This document shows positions 8,205 through 15,447 of a DNA stretch of 28,072 nt, piece after piece. This DNA comes from JAMOBE01 sp039908285. GTDB taxonomy: Bacteria; Pseudomonadota; Alphaproteobacteria; Rhodospirillales; Rhodospirillaceae. The notes beneath the pieces are model-generated. The model had not been told where the DNA came from. It saw only the letters and a list, made by a program, of their open reading frames with translations, and did no database searches. The stretch covers positions 1-28,072 of the forward strand of contig JAMOBE010000045.1 in NCBI GenBank assembly GCA_039908285.1, given 5' to 3'. Numbering within the stretch: the first letter of the stretch is position 1; each line of letters starts with the position of its first letter. The position numbers were made by a program, and so were the translations under genes.

Positions 8205-8987
8205 TCACGCTCCTCCCCACCAGTCGAGTTCCGTCCGCAGCGCCACCACCTTTCCCACCACCACGATGGCCGGAGGCCCGATCGCCGCCGCGGCGATGTC
8301 CGCCGCCAACGATCCGAGGGTGGTCTCCAGCACCGTCTGGCCGGCGGTGGTGGCGTGACGGATGACCGCCGCCGGCTCGGCCCCCGGCCGCCCCCCCGCC
8401 ATCAGTTCGGCGGCGATCGCCTCGATATGTCCGAGTGCCATGTAGAACACCAGCACCGGCGAGGCCCGGGCCAGCGCCCGCCAGTCCAGGTCGTCGGGGA
8501 CATCACCGCTGGCGCCGTGGCCGGTGACGAAGGTCACCGCCGAATTGGTGTCGCGGCTGGTCACCGGGATCCCGGCATAGGCCGGTCCGGCGATGCCCGA
8601 GGTGATGCCCGGCACCACCCGGAACGGCACGCCCGCCCGCCGCAGCGCCATCGCCTCCTCCGGTCCGCGACCGAACACGAACGGGTCCCCGCCCTTGAGG
8701 CGCAGCACCCGCCGCCCGGCCCGGGCCAGCTCGATCAGCCGCTCCGAGATGTCGGACTGCCGGGGGGATGGGCTGCCGCCGCGCTTGCCGGCGTCGACGA
8801 CCAGGGCATCGCCGCGCCCGAGTCCCAGCACCCGCGGGTCCACCAGCGCATCGTGGACGATGGCGTCGGCCTGCCGCAGGGCGTGCAGGGCCAGCAGCGA
8901 CAAAAGCCCGGGATCACCGGGACCGGCTCCCACCAGCCACACGTGGCCGGGCAGAATGTCGGGGAAATCGAGAAAGGACGTGTCCAT
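8205..8987 (-). CDS. cobA: Uroporphyrinogen-III C-methyltransferase (SUMT)
   Basis: This enzyme adds two SAM-derived methyl groups to uroporphyrinogen III to make precorrin-2, the branch point to cobalamin and siroheme. The 260-residue product has the tetrapyrrole methylase P-loop-like motif VGAGPGDPGLLS (19-30), the GGDPFVFGRGPEE motif around residues 94-106, the VVPGITSGIAGPAYAG block, and PVTSRD. No CysG-type dehydrogenase/ferrochelatase N-terminal domain is fused. The ATG at 8987 gives a normal short N terminus before the first beta strand. It is divergent from the histidine kinase gene, with a 153-bp gap, and reads into the badI-like gene without spacing. No cobalamin riboswitch was recognised in the short leader. 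Confidence 0.93.
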   Translation of the reverse strand: MDTSFLDFPDILPGHVWLVGAGPGDPGLLSLLALHALRQADAIVHDALVDPRVLGLGRGDALVVDAGKRGGSPSPRQSDISERLIELARAGRRVLRLKGGDPFVFGRGPEEAMALRRAGVPFRVVPGITSGIAGPAYAGIPVTSRDTNSAVTFVTGHGASGDVPDDLDWRALARASPVLVFYMALGHIEAIAAELMAGGRPGAEPAAVIRHATTAGQTVLETTLGSLAADIAAAAIGPPAIVVVGKVVALRTELDWWGGA

Positions 8988-9140
8988 GAACAAGGAATCC
9001 GGTGGTGATGGAGCGGGACGGACGATAGCAGATGAAAGTTCGTCGGAAAACCTCGGCGCCTGCGCTATGTTTGGCGCGGAAGATGGATCGGGTAAGTTCG
9101 GCCCCCCCAGGCCTCGAACGACAGGAATCACAGGCGACCC

Positions 9141-11921
9141 ATGGACGAAGCAAGCAGGACGGTCTTTTTCGCGCCGGGTACCGTCATCTTCCGGGAGGGT
9201 GACCAGTCCGACGTCGCCTACCTCATCGTTGACGGCCGGGTGGAGATCACCAAGGAAGTGGGCGGGGACACCATCGTCATCACCACCCTGACCAAGGGCG
9301 AGTTCCTGGGAGAAATGAGCCTGATCGACGGCGGCGGGCGCTCGGCCACCGCCCGGGTGCTGGCGCCGTCCACATTGCAGGTCGTCTCGGCGGAGACCTT
9401 CAGGGAGCAGATGGAGAATACTCCCCCCCTGATCCGCAGGGTGCTGGACATGGTGACCACCCGGCTTCGCTACCAGACCCGGGACGCGGCGAAGCGAATC
9501 CAGGCCGATGCCGAGAGCGGCCTTCTCGAGGTGATCGAGACCAGTCCCATCGCCGTCGGCATCACCGACCGCAAGGGCAAGTTCCTCTACTGGAATCAGC
9601 TCTGCTACCGTCTCGGGCGCCATCACCGGGACGAGCGCGGGTCGCCCCGATTCGGCTTCGTGTTCGCCGACCCCGAGCACTACGCGAGCCTTCTCACCCG
9701 CCTGGAGAGCGACAGTGTAGTGTTCCAGGAAGAGGCCGAACTGGTGCGCGCCGATGACTCCCGGGTCTGGGTGCAGGTCACCATGCAGCGCATGGAGTTC
9801 GAGGGCCAGGACGCGGTGCTGACCTGGCTCTATGACATCACGCAGATGAAGGAGCAGGAGGCGGCGCTCGACAAGGCGCGCATCGAGGCCGAAAACGCCA
9901 ACCGCGCCAAGTCCGACTTCCTCGCCACCATGAGCCATGAAATCCGCACGCCGATGAACGGCGTCATCACCATGGCGGAGATCCTGGACCAGACCGAACT
10001 GACCGAGGGTCAGCGGGCGATGACCACCATCGTTCGCGACTCGTCCTCCGCCCTGCTGGCCATCATCGACGACGTGCTGGACTTCTCGAAGATCGAGGCC
10101 GGGCGGTTGCAGATCGAGCGGGTGGAGCTGTCCGTCGGCCAGATCATCGAGGGGGTCGCCGACCTGCTCGGCCCGCGGGCGGCGGAGAAGGGGCTGGAAC
10201 TGGTCACCAGCATCGATCCCGAGGTTCCCGACCACCTCATCGGCGATCCGGTGCGGGTGCGGCAGGTGCTGATGAACCTCATCGGCAACGCCATCAAGTT
10301 CACCGAGCACGGCCACCTCCTGGCCGAGGTGACCCTGGTCGATCGCCGGGGTGACGCCGTCGAACTGCTGTTCCGCGTCTGCGATACGGGTATCGGCATC
10401 AGTCCGGAGACCCGGGGCCTCCTGTTCAAGCCATTCATCCAGGCCGATTCCTCCACCGTGCGCAAGTTCGGCGGCACCGGCCTTGGCCTCTCCATCTGCC
10501 GGACCGTCATCACCCTCATGGGCGGCGCGATCGACGTGGACAGCATCCCGGGCCAGGGGTCCACCTTCTGGTTCCGCCTGTGGTTCCCCCAGTTGCCCGA
10601 GCGCCGCGCCCTGCCGCACCGCGACCTGAGCGGCCTGCGGGCGCTGGTGGTCTCGTCGCTGGCGGCCCAGGCCGCCGTGCTGAGGAAGTACCTGACCTTC
10701 GGCCGGGCGTCGGTGACGGCGGTGCTGTCCGGTGCCGACGCCCTGGCCGAACTGCGGGCCGCCGCCGTGGACCGACCCTATCACATGGTGCTGATGGATA
10801 CCGACGTCGGCGACTCGAGCGGCCTCGACCTGGCCCGCACCATCGACGCCGACGAAGACCTCGGCAAGCCGCGGCTGGTGCTGATGCTGCCGAAGATGGC
10901 CGCCTTCAGCTTCATGGACATGAACTATGGCTTCGTGTTCGCCGCCGTCAGCAAGCCCATGCGCCGGCGGTTCCTCTGTCACGTGGTGGCCGCCGCCGGC
11001 GGTCTGGTGCCGCTGCACGACGAGAGCAAGCCCTCGCGTCGGCGTGACGACAACTTTCGGATGTGTTTCATTCCGCCGCCGCCCGAGCAGGCCCTGGCCA
11101 CCGGCAACCTCATCCTGGTGGCCGAGGACAATCCCACCAACCAGACGGTCATCCGCATGCTGCTGGACCGGCTGGGCTATTCCGCCGACATCGCCGCCAA
11201 CGGCGTCGAGGCGTGGAGCATGCTCCAGAAACGGCGCTATGGCCTGCTGCTGACCGACTGCCACATGCCGGAGATGGACGGGTACCAGCTTGCGCGGATG
11301 GTCCGCGACCACGAGCCCCCCGGTGGCGCCCGCCTGCCCATCATCGCCCTGACCGCCGAGGTCCTGGCTGGAACCGCGCGGAAGTGCAGCGAGTGCGGCA
11401 TGGACGCCTACCTGAAAAAGCCGGTGGTGTGGGAGGAACTGGAGGCCAACATCCAGCGCTGGCTGCCGGGAGCGGCGAAACTGCGCCGCCGCAGTGACTC
11501 CGCCGCCACCGCCCGCGTGGTGGGCCTTGGTGACACGCCCCCTCCCTGTCCGCAGCCGGATCCGAAGCCGGATCCTGGTCCGGACAACGGGGCTCCGGCC
11601 ATCGACCCGGCCTATCTCCTGGACCTTCTCGGTGGCGAGCAGGCCATGCTGCGGCCCATGCTTGACCAATACGTCGAGACCACCAGGCCCCTGGTCGAGG
11701 AACTGCTGGCGGCCCTTGAGGAGAAGACCTGGGACCAGGCCCGCAAGAAGGCCCACGCCTGCGTCGGCGCCTCGAAGACCGCCGGCGCCATGGACTTCGC
11801 CGAAATGTGCCGGGTCATCGAGCACGCCATTGTCGACAATGATCACGCCACGGCGCTGGCCGCGGCGACGCGGGTGGCGGAGTCTTTCGAGCGAGTCGCC
11901 GCAGCCGTCCTCAAGCTGTGA
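9141..11921 (+). CDS. cNMP-binding hybrid sensor histidine kinase (cNMP-PAS-HisKA-HATPase-REC-REC-Hpt)
   Basis: The 926-residue protein has no membrane segment or signal peptide and should be cytoplasmic. An N-terminal cyclic-nucleotide-binding (CAP_ED) fold spans about 5-120 (FREGDQSDVAYLIVDGRVEI, then GEFLGEMSLIDGG). A PAS domain follows (about 130-240), then HisKA with the H box FLATMSHEIRTPMN (His266) and HATPase_c with N, G1 (DTGIGI), F and G2 (GGTGLGLSI) boxes. A first receiver domain (about 495-610) keeps LMD and SKP but lacks the N-terminal acidic pair, so is probably degenerate. The second is canonical (AEDNPTNQ, Asp706 in TDCHMPEMDG, KKP). An Hpt-like C terminus has His872 in AHACVGASKTAGA. 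It is a BarA/TorS-type phosphorelay whose partner is not adjacent. Confidence 0.92.
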   Translation: MDEASRTVFFAPGTVIFREGDQSDVAYLIVDGRVEITKEVGGDTIVITTLTKGEFLGEMSLIDGGGRSATARVLAPSTLQVVSAETFREQMENTPPLIRRVLDMVTTRLRYQTRDAAKRIQADAESGLLEVIETSPIAVGITDRKGKFLYWNQLCYRLGRHHRDERGSPRFGFVFADPEHYASLLTRLESDSVVFQEEAELVRADDSRVWVQVTMQRMEFEGQDAVLTWLYDITQMKEQEAALDKARIEAENANRAKSDFLATMSHEIRTPMNGVITMAEILDQTELTEGQRAMTTIVRDSSSALLAIIDDVLDFSKIEAGRLQIERVELSVGQIIEGVADLLGPRAAEKGLELVTSIDPEVPDHLIGDPVRVRQVLMNLIGNAIKFTEHGHLLAEVTLVDRRGDAVELLFRVCDTGIGISPETRGLLFKPFIQADSSTVRKFGGTGLGLSICRTVITLMGGAIDVDSIPGQGSTFWFRLWFPQLPERRALPHRDLSGLRALVVSSLAAQAAVLRKYLTFGRASVTAVLSGADALAELRAAAVDRPYHMVLMDTDVGDSSGLDLARTIDADEDLGKPRLVLMLPKMAAFSFMDMNYGFVFAAVSKPMRRRFLCHVVAAAGGLVPLHDESKPSRRRDDNFRMCFIPPPPEQALATGNLILVAEDNPTNQTVIRMLLDRLGYSADIAANGVEAWSMLQKRRYGLLLTDCHMPEMDGYQLARMVRDHEPPGGARLPIIALTAEVLAGTARKCSECGMDAYLKKPVVWEELEANIQRWLPGAAKLRRRSDSAATARVVGLGDTPPPCPQPDPKPDPGPDNGAPAIDPAYLLDLLGGEQAMLRPMLDQYVETTRPLVEELLAALEEKTWDQARKKAHACVGASKTAGAMDFAEMCRVIEHAIVDNDHATALAAATRVAESFERVAAAVLKL

Positions 11922-11972
11922 TCAGTCACCGTAATTTCGCCACATTCGGAGTGCCTACTGTCTGCATGAGGC

Positions 11973-12083
11973 CTCCCGCGGGAGTGCCATCGTCCCTTCC
12001 CCCCGACGATGACCCCCGCTGACCGGGACGAGCCTTATGCGGCCGGCGCTGCCCATTCCCCCATGTTCCGCGAAGCGCCGGCC
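11973..12083. repeat. Palindromes in the intergenic region after the histidine kinase gene
   Basis: The 286-bp gap between the kinase stop (11921) and the next gene (12208) contains a perfect 12-bp palindrome ctcccgcgggag (11973-11984) and a 10-bp inverted repeat, ggccggcgct at 12041-12050 paired with 12074-12083 across a 23-nt loop. Neither is followed by a T-tract, so terminator function is uncertain. An open frame here (12009-12281) lacks codon-usage support and overlaps the downstream gene in another frame. Confidence 0.45.
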
Positions 12084-12116
12084 GCCCTGGGGCTCCCTAT
12101 CATCCCTTCACGGCAG

Positions 12117-12146
12117 TTGACGACCGCCCGGAGAAGGCGCAATTCT
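12117..12146 (+). promoter_or_regulatory. Weak candidate sigma-70-like promoter for the DUF2807-like gene
   Basis: A ttgacg box at 12117-12122 matches the -35 consensus well. With an 18-nt spacer it is followed by aattct (12141-12146), a poor -10. It is the best candidate I see upstream of 12208 and is offered at low confidence. Confidence 0.25.
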
Positions 12147-12207
12147 TGGGACACGTGGCAATGGTGGGCTCCCGGGTTGATGCTGATGGTCGGAAGAGGA
12201 GTGGGGG

Positions 12208-13029
12208 ATGATGAGGGGGACATGGCGGATCGCGGCGGCGGTGATCGCCGTCGGCGTGATGATGACGGCGCGGCACACTGAGGCGGCGGACCCGCCGATG
12301 GCCGAACGGACGACGAGCTTCGCCGCCCGGACTCTCGACGTCCACGACCTCATGGGCCGTCTGACCATCGAGGCCGCCGAGCGTGCCGACATGCAGGTGG
12401 TGGCGCGTGGACCGAAGAAGGCGGTGGATGCCCTCCTGACCAAGGTGCGGGGCGACGTCCTGGAGGTCAGTGGTGGCGGCGATCCCGACTCCAGCGTCTC
12501 GGTGGTGCAAATGAACAACATCACCACGGTGGTGACCGGCGGCGGCAGCGCCTCCGTCACCATCGGTGGCCGCGATGCCTCGGTCAACGTTCCCCCGCGG
12601 CCACCGCTGGAGGTGACGGTCCGGGTGCCGCGCCGCACGCCGGTGAGGATCGAGCGGGCCTCCGACACCTGCACCATCGGCGACACCGGAGGACCGTTGC
12701 GGCTTGGGCTGGCCTCCGCCTCGGTGACGGCGGGACGGGTCGGGTCCGTGGATCTGGCGGTGGATGGCTCCGGTGACGTCCATATCCGCAGAGTCGACGG
12801 CGACATGACCGTGGCCTTGCGCGGCAGCGGCGACGTCACGGTGGACGAGGCCAACATCGGTGCCCTGTCCGTGGCCATCGACGGCAACGGCGACGTGTCC
12901 ATCGGCGGCAAGGTCCGCACGGCGACCCTCGCCATTTCCGGAGCCGGCGACATCCGCATCAAGGAAGTGGCCTCGCAGCCGAAGATCGCCATTTCCGGCG
13001 CCGGCAACGTCAGCGTCGGGAACTGGTGA
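12208..13029 (+). CDS. Exported DUF2807-like (GIN domain) beta-helical protein
   Basis: The 273-residue product starts with a Sec-type signal peptide (MMRGTWRIAAAVIAVGVMM, probable cleavage near HTEAADP). The mature part is rich in short alternating beta repeats with regularly spaced G-S/N/A-G-D/N-V motifs: DGSGDVHI, RGSGDVTV, DGNGDVSI, SGAGDIRI, SGAGNVSV. This pattern is typical of the putative auto-transporter adhesin head GIN domain (DUF2807), which folds as a right-handed beta helix. Location is probably periplasmic or surface; no function is established for most members. A gaagaggag Shine-Dalgarno (12193-12201) supports the ATG at 12208. The gene is monocistronic by layout and is followed by a palindromic repeat. 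Confidence 0.8.
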   Translation: MMRGTWRIAAAVIAVGVMMTARHTEAADPPMAERTTSFAARTLDVHDLMGRLTIEAAERADMQVVARGPKKAVDALLTKVRGDVLEVSGGGDPDSSVSVVQMNNITTVVTGGGSASVTIGGRDASVNVPPRPPLEVTVRVPRRTPVRIERASDTCTIGDTGGPLRLGLASASVTAGRVGSVDLAVDGSGDVHIRRVDGDMTVALRGSGDVTVDEANIGALSVAIDGNGDVSIGGKVRTATLAISGAGDIRIKEVASQPKIAISGAGNVSVGNW

Positions 13030-13032
13030 GAG

Positions 13033-13092
13033 CCTGAAAACATGTCGGCACCACGACCATGAAAAGCCCTCCCCCCCTGTTCCGGGGGGCTA
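13033..13092 (+). repeat. Degenerate copy of the C/G-rich palindromic repeat with conserved leader
   Basis: Just after the DUF2807-like stop, the leader ctgaaaacatg, then tcggcaccacga, then agccctcccccc, parallels the sequence following ribA (ctgaaaatgaa, tcggcaccacga, agccctctcccccc at 27831-27876). In both places the leader begins a few bases after a stop codon. The stem here is shortened (cccccc against ccggggggct). It may act as a weak terminator hairpin. Confidence 0.7.
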
Positions 13093-13172
13093 CCACGTGC
13101 GCACACACAAGTTGGACGAACTGGACTGTTGGATTTCCGCTGTAGAAACTATCCGTTTCCCGCAAGTAAAGC

Positions 13173-13224
13173 TCTTCCCCTTGATGGGGGAAGACTTAAG
13201 TTTGCTGGAAACGTGTGTGCATAC
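13173..13224 (+). repeat. Upstream flanking repeat of the Rpn nuclease gene (hairpin plus direct repeat)
   Basis: An 8-bp hairpin, tcttcccc (13173-13180) with ggggaaga (13187-13194), is followed by a 24-nt direct repeat at 13201-13224 beginning tttgctggaaacgtg and ending tgtgcatac. The direct repeat recurs at 14283-14306 with one mismatch, also after a hairpin. A further fragment (ccctcgatgggggagac) at 13230-13246 resembles the hairpin arm region. Confidence 0.8.
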
Positions 13225-13237
13225 GGTAGCCCTCGAT

Positions 13238-13245
13238 GGGGGAGA
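13238..13245 (+). promoter_or_regulatory. Ribosome binding site deciding a GTG start for the Rpn gene
   Basis: The purine run gggggaga lies 5 nt before the GTG at 13251, a good Shine-Dalgarno position. It would fall inside the coding sequence if the ATG at 13236 were used, and that ATG has no recognisable site of its own. Confidence 0.55.
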
Positions 13246-13250
13246 CACAA

Positions 13251-14243
13251 GTGACGAGCGACGCCATATACCACCGTTTGTTCTCCCACCCGGTCATGGT
13301 CGAGAGTCTGGTGCGCGGGTTTGTCCCCGAGGCCACGGCCGTCGGTCTTGATTTCAGCCGCATGGAACGGGTCAACGCCAAGTTTCACGGCAGCCATGGC
13401 AGACGTCGCGAAGGCGACGTGATCTGGCGTCTGCCGACCCATGGGGGGGAAGACATATACCTGTATCTGCTGATCGAGTTTCAATCGCAGAGCGATTGGT
13501 GGATGATTGTGCGGATCCTGGTCTATGTCGGCCTGCTGTGGCAGCAGATCATCAACGAACAAAAGCTCAAAGTCGGCGACCGCCTGCCGCCGGTTCTGCC
13601 GATCGTGATCCATAACGGCGACGTCCGGTGGACCGCGCCGAATGCCCTTTCCGACCTGATCACTCTGCCGCCAGATTCGCCACTCTGGCATTGGCAGCCG
13701 TGGATCCGCTATTATCTTCTGGACGAGGGTGCCTTTCCTGGCGACGAACTGACTCGCCGGGATGGCCTGACGGCGCTGCTGTTCCGGTTGGAGACCAGTC
13801 ACGGACCCAGTGATCTGCTGACGGCGGTGGATGAGGTAGTCGCTTGGTTCCGGCAGCATCCCGGCTATGACGCGCTCAAGCGGGTCTTCACCGAGGTGGT
13901 GCAACAGGCGATGCGCGGACCGGGCGACCAGGACGTGACAGCCTCTCTTCCCGACGACATGTTGGAGGTCAGAGCAATGCTGGCGACGAAGGTTGAGAAA
14001 TGGCAGCGGCAGTGGAAAGCCGAGGGCAGGGCCGAGGGCAAGGCCGAGGGCAAGGCCGAGGGCAAGGCCGAAGGCAGGGCCGAGATGCTCCTCCGCCAGC
14101 TTCGCCGGCGGTTTGGAGCGCTGTCCCCCGATGTTGAGGAACGCGTCCGGGCGGCCGACGTCGCGCAGCTCGATGAATGGATGGATCGCCTGATGGATGC
14201 CCGTGAGTTGGCGGATGTGCTCAACGCGCCAACGACACACTGA
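13251..14243 (+). CDS. Rpn-family PD-(D/E)XK nuclease (recombination-promoting nuclease / putative transposase, DUF4351 C-terminus)
   Basis: The product is about 330 residues. The N terminus (AIYHRLFSHPVMVESLVRGF), then GDVIWRL and YLLIEFQSQSDWWM, are the Rpn/Transposase_31 nuclease hallmarks; the Asp and the Glu-x-Gln of the second strand fit a PD-(D/E)XK active site. Family members such as RpnA are DNA nucleases that promote RecA-independent recombination. A charged helical linker of about five AEGK/AEGR repeats (nt 14019-14078) precedes a DUF4351-like C-terminal helical region (LRRRFGALSPDVEERVRAA). GTG 13251 is preferred because of its ribosome site; ATG 13236 is the alternative. Flanking hairpin/direct repeats on both sides suggest the gene arrived as a unit. 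Confidence 0.87.
   Translation: MTSDAIYHRLFSHPVMVESLVRGFVPEATAVGLDFSRMERVNAKFHGSHGRRREGDVIWRLPTHGGEDIYLYLLIEFQSQSDWWMIVRILVYVGLLWQQIINEQKLKVGDRLPPVLPIVIHNGDVRWTAPNALSDLITLPPDSPLWHWQPWIRYYLLDEGAFPGDELTRRDGLTALLFRLETSHGPSDLLTAVDEVVAWFRQHPGYDALKRVFTEVVQQAMRGPGDQDVTASLPDDMLEVRAMLATKVEKWQRQWKAEGRAEGKAEGKAEGKAEGRAEMLLRQLRRRFGALSPDVEERVRAADVAQLDEWMDRLMDARELADVLNAPTTH
14019..14078 (+). repeat. Five 12-nt tandem repeats inside the Rpn gene
   Basis: The unit gccgagggcaag (variants with gg at the end or one g-to-a change) repeats five times in frame and encodes AEGK/AEGR. The multiple-of-three unit allows length change without frameshift. Such linkers are common in Rpn proteins. Confidence 0.9.
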
Positions 14244-14255
14244 AAAAACCTATCG

Positions 14256-14306
14256 ACCCTTGGGGGAGACGCAAGGGTTAGGTTTGCTGAAAACGTGTGT
14301 GCATAC
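14256..14306 (+). repeat. Downstream flanking repeat of the Rpn nuclease gene (hairpin plus direct repeat)
   Basis: A 7-bp hairpin, acccttg (14256-14262) with caagggt (14272-14278), is followed by the second copy of the 24-nt direct repeat (14283-14306, tttgctgaaaacgtg and on). The stem sequence differs from the upstream copy although both form hairpins, so structure seems more conserved than sequence. It starts 13 nt after the Rpn stop. Confidence 0.8.
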
Positions 14307-14339
14307 ATTGTTCAGGCACTGACTTTGTCATCATGGCTC

Positions 14340-15308
14340 TCAGCGCCGTGGGCCGCGGCCGTCGCGGTGGCGCCGCTTCACCACCTCGCCGATGCCATCG
14401 GCGCCGCCGCTGGCAACGGCGCCGACGAGGCCGGTCCAGGGAGGGCGCAGCATGGACATCGGTACCTCGTTGCGCTGGCTGACGTTGCCGAGAACGGCGC
14501 CGTCGGAAGTGGTCACCGTCCACTCCACCTTCATCATCCGGCCGTCCCTCCTGTCACCGGACTTGCCGCGGGAGGCCAGCGGCTCCAGGGTCACCCGGCA
14601 GGTGACCTGGTACTCCCCGTTTTCCCGCACGTCGAGGCCGCTTCGCCGCAACGCCTCCCGCATCGCCGTCGCCAGGGCGGCGTTGCCGTCCTCCGGCAGC
14701 CCGGTGATCGCGGAGACGGCCACGGTCGGCGCGACCGGCGCGGCCGTTTTGGCGGCGGCCGTGACGGGAGTCTCGTTGAGCAGGGCGATGAAGCGGCGGG
14801 AGGGGGCGCCGACGGCCTCCTGCAGGTAGGCCGGGTCGCCGACACGCCAGCGGGCCTCGTCCACGGTGATCCGGACCAGGTCCTCGACCGTGCGGCTGTC
14901 GCCCTGAAGGCCCAGGGACCAGATGATGGCCAGACGAAGGCCGGACTCGTCGCGCAGCAGCTCGTACACCGCCGGCCGCAGGACATAGCGCAGTGGCTCG
15001 TTGCTGTTCTCGAGCACGCTGGCCGGGATCTCGGCCCGGGTCAGGGCCCTGGCCATGGCGAGGGCCAGGGCGGTGCGTGTCGGGTCGGGCACGCCCTCGG
15101 CCGGGCGCACCACCACGCCGACGCCCGAGCGCAGGAGCGTCAGCGGGTTGTCGTCGAACTCGGGCTTGAACGGCTGCGGCAGAGCGGGGCAGCCGGCCGT
15201 GGCGGCACCAAGCAGCAGCAGCGGGACCAGACGAAGCAGGGCGCGCCGAGCTATATGCTTTCCGGAAAGTCCCCGGACTTTCCGGAAAGCCGCGCTCAAT
15301 CGCATCAT
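14340..15308 (-). CDS. Putative lipoprotein of unknown function
   Basis: I do not recognise a family. The 322-residue product has a basic N terminus, a hydrophobic segment (LLRLVPLLLLGAATAG) and Cys40 in an atypical lipobox ATAGC, suggesting a lipid-anchored envelope protein. The mature part has mixed alpha/beta character, with TRTALALAMARALTRAEIPASV resembling a repeated secretin/curli-accessory-like fold seen again at NAALATAMREALRRSGLDV. The only ATG codons (15308 and 15305) lie inside a multi-hairpin repeat and have no Shine-Dalgarno, so the first 18 or so residues are repeat-encoded. The true start may differ or may have been replaced by the insertion. It follows pgeF on the same strand after 139 bp. 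Confidence 0.72.
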   Translation of the reverse strand: MMRLSAAFRKVRGLSGKHIARRALLRLVPLLLLGAATAGCPALPQPFKPEFDDNPLTLLRSGVGVVVRPAEGVPDPTRTALALAMARALTRAEIPASVLENSNEPLRYVLRPAVYELLRDESGLRLAIIWSLGLQGDSRTVEDLVRITVDEARWRVGDPAYLQEAVGAPSRRFIALLNETPVTAAAKTAAPVAPTVAVSAITGLPEDGNAALATAMREALRRSGLDVRENGEYQVTCRVTLEPLASRGKSGDRRDGRMMKVEWTVTTSDGAVLGNVSQRNEVPMSMLRPPWTGLVGAVASGGADGIGEVVKRRHRDGRGPRR

Positions 15309-15421
15309 GCCGGAGGCATGTCTTCGACATGACGCGGCCTCCGGCCTTGGCTTTCGGCGCAGGGGCGCCGGCCCGCGTTGCGGGCTCGGGTTCCAGAAAG
15401 TCTGGAGACTTTCTGGAACCC
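15257..15421 (-). repeat. 165-bp multi-hairpin element between pgeF and the lipoprotein gene
   Basis: The element is bounded by two perfect 16-bp hairpins with 2-nt loops: 15257-15272/15275-15290 (arm gctttccggaaagtcc) and 15388-15403/15406-15421 (arm gggttccagaaagtct). The arms are similar to each other. Inside are a nested stem gccggaggc/gcctccggc (15309-15317/15337-15345) enclosing catgtc-ttc-gacatg, a ggcgc/gcgcc stem (15356-15369), and gcccgc-gtt-gcgggc (15371-15385). Nearly every base is in a potential stem. The end near 15421 lies 26 nt after pgeF and could terminate its transcript; the other end runs into the lipoprotein coding sequence. Confidence 0.85.
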
Positions 15422-15447
15422 GTATTAGATGCGGAGCGGCCGACACG

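Noticed and set aside
8988..9140. Cobalamin riboswitch upstream of cobA
   Set aside because: The divergent gap is only 153 bp and no B12-box-like sequence was seen.
8988..11846. Upstream extension of the cobA frame through the histidine kinase region
   Set aside because: The cobA start at 8987 fits the family; the upstream part is antisense to the kinase gene and shows no tetrapyrrole-methylase extension.
12009..12281. 90-codon plus-strand frame before the DUF2807-like gene
   Set aside because: Low-complexity composition, no ribosome site, and overlap with a well-supported gene in another frame.
15257..15421. Multi-hairpin element considered as integron attC site or retron RNA
   Set aside because: No integrase or reverse transcriptase gene is in the window, and no attC R/L box pattern was recognised.
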